Source of the DNA: Leishmania infantum JPCM5
Taxonomy: Eukaryota; Euglenozoa; Kinetoplastea; Trypanosomatida; Trypanosomatidae
Direction: 5' to 3'
DNA length: 64,000 nt
NCBI RefSeq assembly: GCF_000002875.2
Contig: NC_009386.2
Span: 17,501-81,500 of the forward strand
Made by a program: the position numbers and the translations under genes. The notes beneath the pieces were generated by a model. The model was not told where the DNA came from and made no database searches. It was given only the letters and a program-made list of their open reading frames with translations. This document shows positions 59,133 to 64,000 of the stretch, piece after piece. Numbering within the stretch: the stretch's first letter is position 1; each line of letters opens with the position of its first letter.

Positions 59133-59651
59133 CTACTTCGAGTTTGTGGTTTCCTCCGCCGTCCCCACGGCATTGCCGAGAGGCGCCGCCCCCAAATCCT
59201 CCATCATGTGCATATACTTGGGTGCGTAGTCGTGCTTCCACCCACGGATCGCGTCGGGAGCCTTCACCTTGAATGCCTCCATCTTGCCGGCAATACGTTT
59301 CTCATGGTACCTAAGCAGCTCGCCACGGAGGTACATGATGCGGTAACGTTGGTAGTTTTCCTCCCGGTTAACCTCCTGCGCGCACCCATTCATAGCATCC
59401 CGGTGGGGATAGCATAGCTTCATGTTGTACGGCTTTTGGCTGTTCACACACTGCTCATACTTTTGGATGAACGTAATGCACTTGCGTGTCGTCTCCTCTT
59501 TCATGCGCTGCAGGATGCCATCATGAATGCGGTGCTGCAGGTGGCGCTGCACCTCCGGTGGGGTGCGCGCCATCATTTCTTCCAGCTCGGCATTCAACGT
59601 ATTATCCGTCTCATCATAGCCGATCTGATCTGATTTGTCGTATGTGGACAT
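59133..59651 (-). CDS. Twin CX9C mitochondrial protein (CMC/COX17-like)
   Basis: Predicted protein of 172 residues, ATG at 59651. A pair of CX9C motifs is visible: CITFIQKYEQC and CYPHRDAMNGC (about residues 58-68 and 81-91), the hallmark of mitochondrial intermembrane-space proteins imported by Mia40/Erv1 (COX17, CMC1 and others). The stretch between is helical. The N-terminal third is acidic with an EELEEMMARTPPEVQRHLQH segment, and the C-terminal ~65 residues are charged. Family function is often copper delivery or assembly of cytochrome c oxidase and other complexes. The exact partner cannot be identified. It is the first gene after the gap and lies on the minus strand like those before it. 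Confidence 0.88.
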   Translation of the reverse strand: MSTYDKSDQIGYDETDNTLNAELEEMMARTPPEVQRHLQHRIHDGILQRMKEETTRKCITFIQKYEQCVNSQKPYNMKLCYPHRDAMNGCAQEVNREENYQRYRIMYLRGELLRYHEKRIAGKMEAFKVKAPDAIRGWKHDYAPKYMHMMEDLGAAPLGNAVGTAEETTNSK

Positions 59652-60561
59652 GTTAGAGACTAAAATCAGGCCGCGTTATGTGGGGACGTCGTGAATTTTT
59701 CGGTGCTGAGATGGGCGCGGCTGCGTGTGTAAGCAGCTAAAGATGGTTTCGAGGGAAAGCTGCCACGTCGAGAACACCCTTGAGGCTGTGCAAAAACAGA
59801 CAGAACCGTCTGCACCGTCAACCTGAAGTAGCTCCTGTGGCCATTTGTTTGTCGAGTGCACACAGAGTAAAAACGTGGACGGCAAAAGCGAGACGCTGGT
59901 GTGCAGCGAGCACCTCCTACCGAGCAGACGACGGAGTGCAAAGCGGCTTCCCAGTAGACGATGCTGTGCAAACGCCAAGGCGGCCACATCTCTTTCCCAA
60001 GGGCTTTCCCTCTATCTGTCAAGTCTAGGCGACAGACAAGGAAACTTGGAAAAGAGACAACGTGAAGAGAATAGCATGCGGGCCCTCACAGCCGCAGAAC
60101 GATCAGCAGGCCTGTTCACATTTGTTGTGTATTTTCGTTCTGCATACCCAGAAAAAAAAAATGCAAAAAGCACTGTGCACCTTTACTTGTGACCATGCGC
60201 ACACGACGAAGCAAAGGAATCGCTCACTTGTGCCCTTTTCGCCGTGCATCGATGCCTTGGCAGCGAGCCACATCAGTCTCCTTTTGTGTTACCGGAGCGA
60301 ACAGGCATCCTATGAAAAAAAGAAAAGCAAAGACTCCTTGTTCGCACATCGTGCTGGGGAAGTGGAGTGAGTCATCCACTACCCTCGAATCTCGCGATTC
60401 GAGTGTTTGAGAGAGTTCCGCAGCACTTCCTCAGCAGCGAACAGCATATATAAACTGTACGAAAAAAAAAAGGAATGGTGCAAAGTAGCCATTCCTGTTG
60501 CTGTTGTTATCTCACTTTCAAGAATGCAGTAACAGTGGTGTAGCAGATCTGCTAAACAGCG
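59652..60561. other. Intergenic region, lower GC
   Basis: Runs of A (e.g. 60152-60161) and a more AT-rich composition than the first 58 kb. No gene seen. Confidence 0.55.
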
Positions 60562-60741
60562 TCACGAGCCTCCGGCAGCCTTCCGCTCCGCAGCAGCGGC
60601 CTGCTTCAGACGCATCGCCTCGGCATCCGCCTCTCTGCGCGCAGCGTGGGAAAGACCGTCCTCGCGGTGACCTTTGTTCTTCTGCTGCTGCTTCTTCATG
60701 TTCTTCTCCCGCGCGAGATCACGCTGGTTGCCACGGGCCAT
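60562..60741 (-). CDS. SERF/4F5-family small EDRK-rich protein
   Basis: Predicted protein of 59 residues, ATG at 60741. It begins [20 protein letters not shown] and continues with [20 protein letters not shown] and an Ala/Arg/Lys-rich end. This is the SERF/4F5 family signature (MARGNQRELARxKNMKKxxx), small charged proteins without stable structure that bind RNA and amyloid proteins and are found in many eukaryotes. The frame continues upstream to 60879 with other Met, but that extension is not part of the family. Function in trypanosomatids is unknown. Confidence 0.9.
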   Translation of the reverse strand: MARGNQRDLAREKNMKKQQQKNKGHREDGLSHAARREADAEAMRLKQAAAAERKAAGGS

Positions 60742-61310
60742 TGCTCTTGTGTAAGAGGGTGGTGAAGGAGGCTTGACAATTTGGAATGTGTGAGAAAGCT
60801 TGGTGCACTGTATGAGGTATACTTGTCTGCTATGGCGTGTGACGTCGAGGTTGATTTTTTGTTGGTTGCGAGATGACAAAAGTAGGCAAAGGAGAGAGAG
60901 AAGGCCAGATGCGCCTGCATGCGAGGGAAGAACACCTTTTCCCGTGACCTTTATTCAGCCCACGTGCTGGTATGGCTGCTTTCACAGCAAAATCTAGATT
61001 CAGGCATGACGATGATGGACTCAGAAGAGCTGGTGGAGAGAGGCGGCAATGTCATAAGCCTCTTCGACGCGTGCGACGGCTATTGTGGCCGCCTAAGAAG
61101 CACTTGAGGAGAAACAACGGGAGCATTTACTTTTTCGAGTTTGCACAATTGTTGTGGAAATAGTGCCGTTGCGCCCGTCGCACCTTCCCAGCACGGTCTC
61201 CTCTATGGGGCTCGGTGACATATGTTGTGTTTGTTTTTCCCCACCCTCAATCAGAATAAGCTACTGTTCACAAAAAAAAAACGGTGATGGCGAAAAAAAA
61301 ACGCGGTTAC
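60742..61310. other. Intergenic region between SERF and exopolyphosphatase genes
   Basis: Contains several A-runs (61270-61280, 61293-61301). No gene or structured repeat seen. Confidence 0.55.
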
Positions 61311-62474
61311 TCACAAAAGACTCCGCGTCCCCTCGGCAAGGAATTCGGACAGCGCTGGAACCAGCTTCTTGCGAGAAACAGAAGGGTCGCTGAGCGAGTA
61401 CGAGGCGTACTCGTATGATCCGTCCACCGTCTGACACTTTGTGATCATGGTGAATGACACGCCATCCGGAGCCTCCGCTACAAAAGGAGCAAAAAACGAG
61501 ATCACATCAGTCTTTGCACAGAAGGCGACCTCGCGAGTGTGCTTGCCGCCGACTTTCCCGGCAAATGCAAGGATGAGCACATCCAGCTGATGCTGCTCCA
61601 CGTACTTGGCAGCCTCCGCCACAATTAAATCAACAGAAAAGTGAGCTTCTAGCTGCTTGCACGCACACGGCACGCTACTGGTGCCCGTGGACATAACGCC
61701 CTTCTGCGTTCTGGCTTTGAAGCTGAACTGTTTGTAATCCCGCCTCAAGATTTCTGGAACGCTGAGTGTCAGCACGTCATCCTTCCACTTCGAAAGCTTC
61801 TCAAAGAGAGCTGCAGCGGCAGCAGTGTCAGCGACCTCCTTTGCATGCAACCACTCGTATGCAGCGATGTCCTCAGGTGTCACCTTCTTTTGTGCCGGCT
61901 CAAAGTTCACTGTATCCAGAACAATCGGAGCCGTTAGCAGCGTGGGACACACGACATCCTCGCCACATTCGCGGTAGAGCTCCGTAACGAGTGTGCAAGC
62001 AGATCCGACAGTTCGCAGAAGTCTTAGCTTGGATGTGGTTTCGAGGTACTGCTTCTCGTCAAAGTGGTGGTCCACTACTCCAACAACTCTAAAGGCGAAG
62101 TCGCTTTGGTTTTCCCTCAGCTTATTGTGGTCATAAAGAACAACCGAAGCGTTGAGAGCAGCGATATCGACAAAGTTATGCGCGATCTGCCCTCTCTGTA
62201 CCGACATCAAGAGCGATGCATCGACCCCGAGCTCTTTGAAGAGATTCGCCACATCGCTGCGCAGGCCGAAATCTTCCTGTGGAAAGTTCAGCGCCGGCAC
62301 AGGGTTCTCAAAACCGAATTTGGGCTGCTTATCGAAAAGCATGGCGAGGTAAATGCAGCCGACAATGCTGTCCATGTCGCCTCCCTCGTTTCCCTGCACC
62401 ACGGTCAGCGGCTGCACTTTGCCGGCAACCTTCTTGAGGCAGCGGCGCAAGAAGTCGTTGATAACGCCAGACAT
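61311..62474 (-). CDS. PPX: Exopolyphosphatase (DHH family, acidocalcisomal type)
   Basis: Predicted protein of 387 residues, ATG at 62474. It belongs to the DHH phosphoesterase family shared by yeast PPX1 and prune: NEGGDMDSIVGCIYLAM (29-45), ALYDHN-type LYDHN (113-117), and the VVDHH motif (133-137) that coordinates metal and phosphate. Its size and whole-length layout match PPX1. PPX1 hydrolyses polyphosphate from chain ends; in trypanosomatids this protein is described as associated with acidocalcisomes. No signal peptide or TM segment is visible, so location must rest on prior work. Codons use more A/T in the third position than genes before the gap. Confidence 0.95.
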   Translation of the reverse strand: MSGVINDFLRRCLKKVAGKVQPLTVVQGNEGGDMDSIVGCIYLAMLFDKQPKFGFENPVPALNFPQEDFGLRSDVANLFKELGVDASLLMSVQRGQIAHNFVDIAALNASVVLYDHNKLRENQSDFAFRVVGVVDHHFDEKQYLETTSKLRLLRTVGSACTLVTELYRECGEDVVCPTLLTAPIVLDTVNFEPAQKKVTPEDIAAYEWLHAKEVADTAAAAALFEKLSKWKDDVLTLSVPEILRRDYKQFSFKARTQKGVMSTGTSSVPCACKQLEAHFSVDLIVAEAAKYVEQHQLDVLILAFAGKVGGKHTREVAFCAKTDVISFFAPFVAEAPDGVSFTMITKCQTVDGSYEYASYSLSDPSVSRKKLVPALSEFLAEGTRSLL

Positions 62475-62833
62475 TTAAAAGACTATGAGCCGTAGAATGG
62501 GGAAAAGAAAAGTAGCTGAGTTGCGCTAGCGTGGTTGTACATGAAGTGCTATTTCTATCCCTTTCCTGCCCAGAGTGGGGCTACCGCCCCAGAGGAACGA
62601 AGCGAAAAAGGAAGGGGAAGTTACCGCTCTCACGCTTTCTTCGAAACAAAACCTTGCATGATGGAGCATGGTTTGCCTTTTGTCTACTTACGAGTACATT
62701 GAAGAACGCAGATACTATTCATCTGCCAGCGCATCTCACGCTGTGTAGCGAGGAACAACATTGACAGAGCATAAATGAAGCTACGACTGCAATACAGCTT
62801 TTGGTGGCATCCCTGCACCACTTAGCCAGCACT
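62475..62833. other. Short intergenic region
   Basis: About 360 bases, shorter than any intergenic region before the gap. It has no gene and carries the predicted PPX acceptor. Confidence 0.6.
62483..62515 (-). promoter_or_regulatory. Candidate trans-splice acceptor for the exopolyphosphatase gene
   Basis: On the minus strand a pyrimidine run (CTTTTCTTTTCCCCATTCTA) is followed by CGGCTCATAG, placing an AG about 9 bases before the ATG of the PPX gene. This is a typical spliced-leader acceptor layout; predicted, not shown. Confidence 0.5.
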
Positions 62834-63265
62834 CTAAATCGGTTTAGAAACACAACCCCTTTTCCTCAAAAGTTGGCTGAAGCGCTTCAGATGCGGATAG
62901 GTGGCAATGCAAATGGGCAGCTGAACGGGTGTCCATAGAGACATAAACAAGGATGCAGCAGTGAAGTTGGCGACAAGTCGCGCGCTCACAACAAGCTGTC
63001 CGCCAAATAATGACCAGCTTTTGCCTTCGATGGAGTTTAGGTCTACGTACTTTGAGGCGCCGACAGATTTCAAAAAGCCAAAAAGGTCCTCTTGGCCAAA
63101 GTAGCCGTAGTGCAGCAAGCACGTCAGCAGGCAAACGAGGAGTTCATTTGTGATGAAGTAGTATAGTGACAAAGGGACGCCGTGCTCCATGACCACTGTC
63201 CTCATGGACATTCTGCGCGTGTGGAGGGCGGGTGGGCGCACCACGCGACTGCACCTGAACAGCAT
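62834..63265 (-). CDS. FAM210/DUF1279-like mitochondrial membrane protein
   Basis: Predicted protein of 143 residues, ATG at 63265; the longer ORF to 63436 would add residues with no family support. Residues about 1-25 are basic and Arg-rich with no acidic residues, as in mitochondrial presequences. Then a FAM210 (DUF1279)-like core follows: MEHGVPLSLYYFITNELLVC, a long loop containing GFLKSVGASKYVDL, and FTAASLFMSLWTPVQLPICI leading to ATYPHLKRF, similar to the HKALAPVRIPLTLAxTPxxAR pattern of the family. FAM210A and B are mitochondrial proteins in animals; FAM210A interacts with translation factors. Similarity is moderate, so the family call is likely but not certain. Confidence 0.78.
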   Translation of the reverse strand: MLFRCSRVVRPPALHTRRMSMRTVVMEHGVPLSLYYFITNELLVCLLTCLLHYGYFGQEDLFGFLKSVGASKYVDLNSIEGKSWSLFGGQLVVSARLVANFTAASLFMSLWTPVQLPICIATYPHLKRFSQLLRKRGCVSKPI

Positions 63266-64000
63266 ATGAGGCCTGCTCTGGAGTGCTATGGAAGCGCCCT
63301 TTGTGATTGATGACGCTTGTAAGAACGGAGAAGAGGCAGCGAGGCAAAGTGAACAGCATGTAGAAGGTAAATGGTGAGGTGCAATCAGTGCATTGTACGC
63401 TCTGCAGAGCGACGGATCACATGGACGCAATCGCACCAGTAAATCTGCGTCGTAGTGGCGAGAAAAGACTCAGGCAGACTTCTCAGCCTGCAGAGGTACC
63501 TGCGCTGGTTTCTGCGAAAAACGGCAAGAGCGGCTGCATGACGAATCACCCATCCCCCTCCTGCCGCCAACAGCCCCCCTCTCCAGGTACAAGTTGCCTC
63601 CGAGACCGGCCGCAGAAGGTGTGCGACACACTTCGTCGGTTGCGGGACACCACAGAAGAACAACTGTTTGTGCAGCGAACCGGGTACAGCCGAACTGCTG
63701 CATTCTTCTGCAAGCAGGAAAATGCAGGATTTTCGCTGTTTCGACGCCGAACATGAGGCCCACAAGCAAAAAAAGCAAATGAAAAACACAAATTACTGCA
63801 GCTTAATCTTCTTTCGATGTGACGTCATTTTAGTGTCGCGAGTAGAAGCTGAACGCATTCTTTGTTCAAAATACGATCGCGCTTTTTATGTGTGAAGAGT
63901 CTCCTTGATCACTAATGCAGGAAAAAAAAATCGTTGAACGTAGCGCCGACGAGCAGACTAGCTTTGCGCCTCAACTTTGACTCCAGTCCCTTTAATTTTC
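63266..64000. other. Sequence upstream of the FAM210-like gene, window end
   Basis: No gene is supported; long ORFs on both strands are shadows. The right end is AT-richer and would contain the 3' UTR of a gene beyond the window. Confidence 0.5.

Noticed and set aside
1..64000. tRNA, rRNA, snRNA or spliced-leader RNA genes
   Set aside because: I saw no recognisable tRNA-like fold, rRNA or SL repeat by reading; tRNAscan-SE and Rfam searches would be decisive.
1..64000. CRISPR arrays, operons with ribosome binding sites, insertion sequences
   Set aside because: The sequence is eukaryotic, with no spaced direct repeats of CRISPR type and no bacterial gene structure.

Overview
This window is trypanosomatid nuclear DNA. 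About the first 58.7 kb looks like Leishmania or a close relative: it is GC-rich, its genes lack introns and all lie on the minus strand, and they are separated by 0.5-3.6 kb intergenic regions full of TG/CA, poly-G and trinucleotide microsatellites. The many long ORFs on the plus strand are shadows of minus-strand genes. One minus-strand polycistronic unit therefore explains the layout, read from 64 kb down to 1 kb. The gene order (GT11 fucosyltransferase FUT1, monothiol glutaredoxin, CLC protein, cyclophilin, SNF2 protein, thioredoxin, RluA-type pseudouridine synthase) agrees with what I remember of Leishmania major chromosome 1. That is recollection and was not checked here.

Layout from low to high coordinates: mitochondrial-looking coiled-coil protein (1.0-1.7 kb); BSD-domain protein (2.8-4.6); membrane-anchored band-7-like protein (5.4-6.1); CMPK2/thymidylate-kinase-like protein (7.7-8.5); FUT1 (9.2-10.2); glutaredoxin (11.2-11.8); two neighbouring proteins that appear to be diverged paralogues (13.0-15.0 and 16.3-17.5); three small proteins, one of them LSm (19.7-22.1); an N-acylated protein (24.3-25.6); CLC chloride channel/exchanger (27.1-29.4); CWC21-like splicing factor (30.8-31.4); a low-molecular-weight phosphatase-like protein that lacks its catalytic cysteine (32.1-32.9); a UBA-CCCH-CUE-Smr protein resembling no-go-decay endonucleases (33.9-36.6); cyclophilin (40.2-41.2); a small membrane protein (44.4-44.9); an ERCC6L-like SNF2 ATPase (45.6-48.4); a beta-helix protein (49.2-51.7); an enkurin-domain axonemal protein (53.0-53.9); thioredoxin (55.2-55.6); and a pseudouridine synthase (57.0-58.3).

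A ~600 bp element occurs three times at high identity (about 7.0-7.6, 18.2-18.8 and 37.8-38.4 kb), once inverted relative to the other two. Two other intergenic regions carry what look like decayed ingi/L1Tc-type retroelement pieces: zinc-finger modules near 23.2 kb and a possible reverse-transcriptase remnant at 42.1-43.3 kb.

A run of exactly 100 Ns (58,756-58,855) separates this from the last 5.1 kb. That part has lower GC, shorter spacers and more A/T-ending codons, although its genes remain on the minus strand: a twin-CX9C mitochondrial protein, a SERF/4F5 protein, an acidocalcisomal-type exopolyphosphatase and a FAM210-like protein. The composition change suggests a contig from a different trypanosomatid or a scaffolding artefact, but a genuine compositional boundary cannot be excluded.

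Several genes share themes. Mitochondrial functions recur (FUT1, glutaredoxin, RluA-like enzyme, CX9C, FAM210-like, possibly the kinase). RNA-handling proteins recur too (LSm, CWC21, Smr/CCCH, RluA). Because transcription is polycistronic, neighbourhood says little about shared function.
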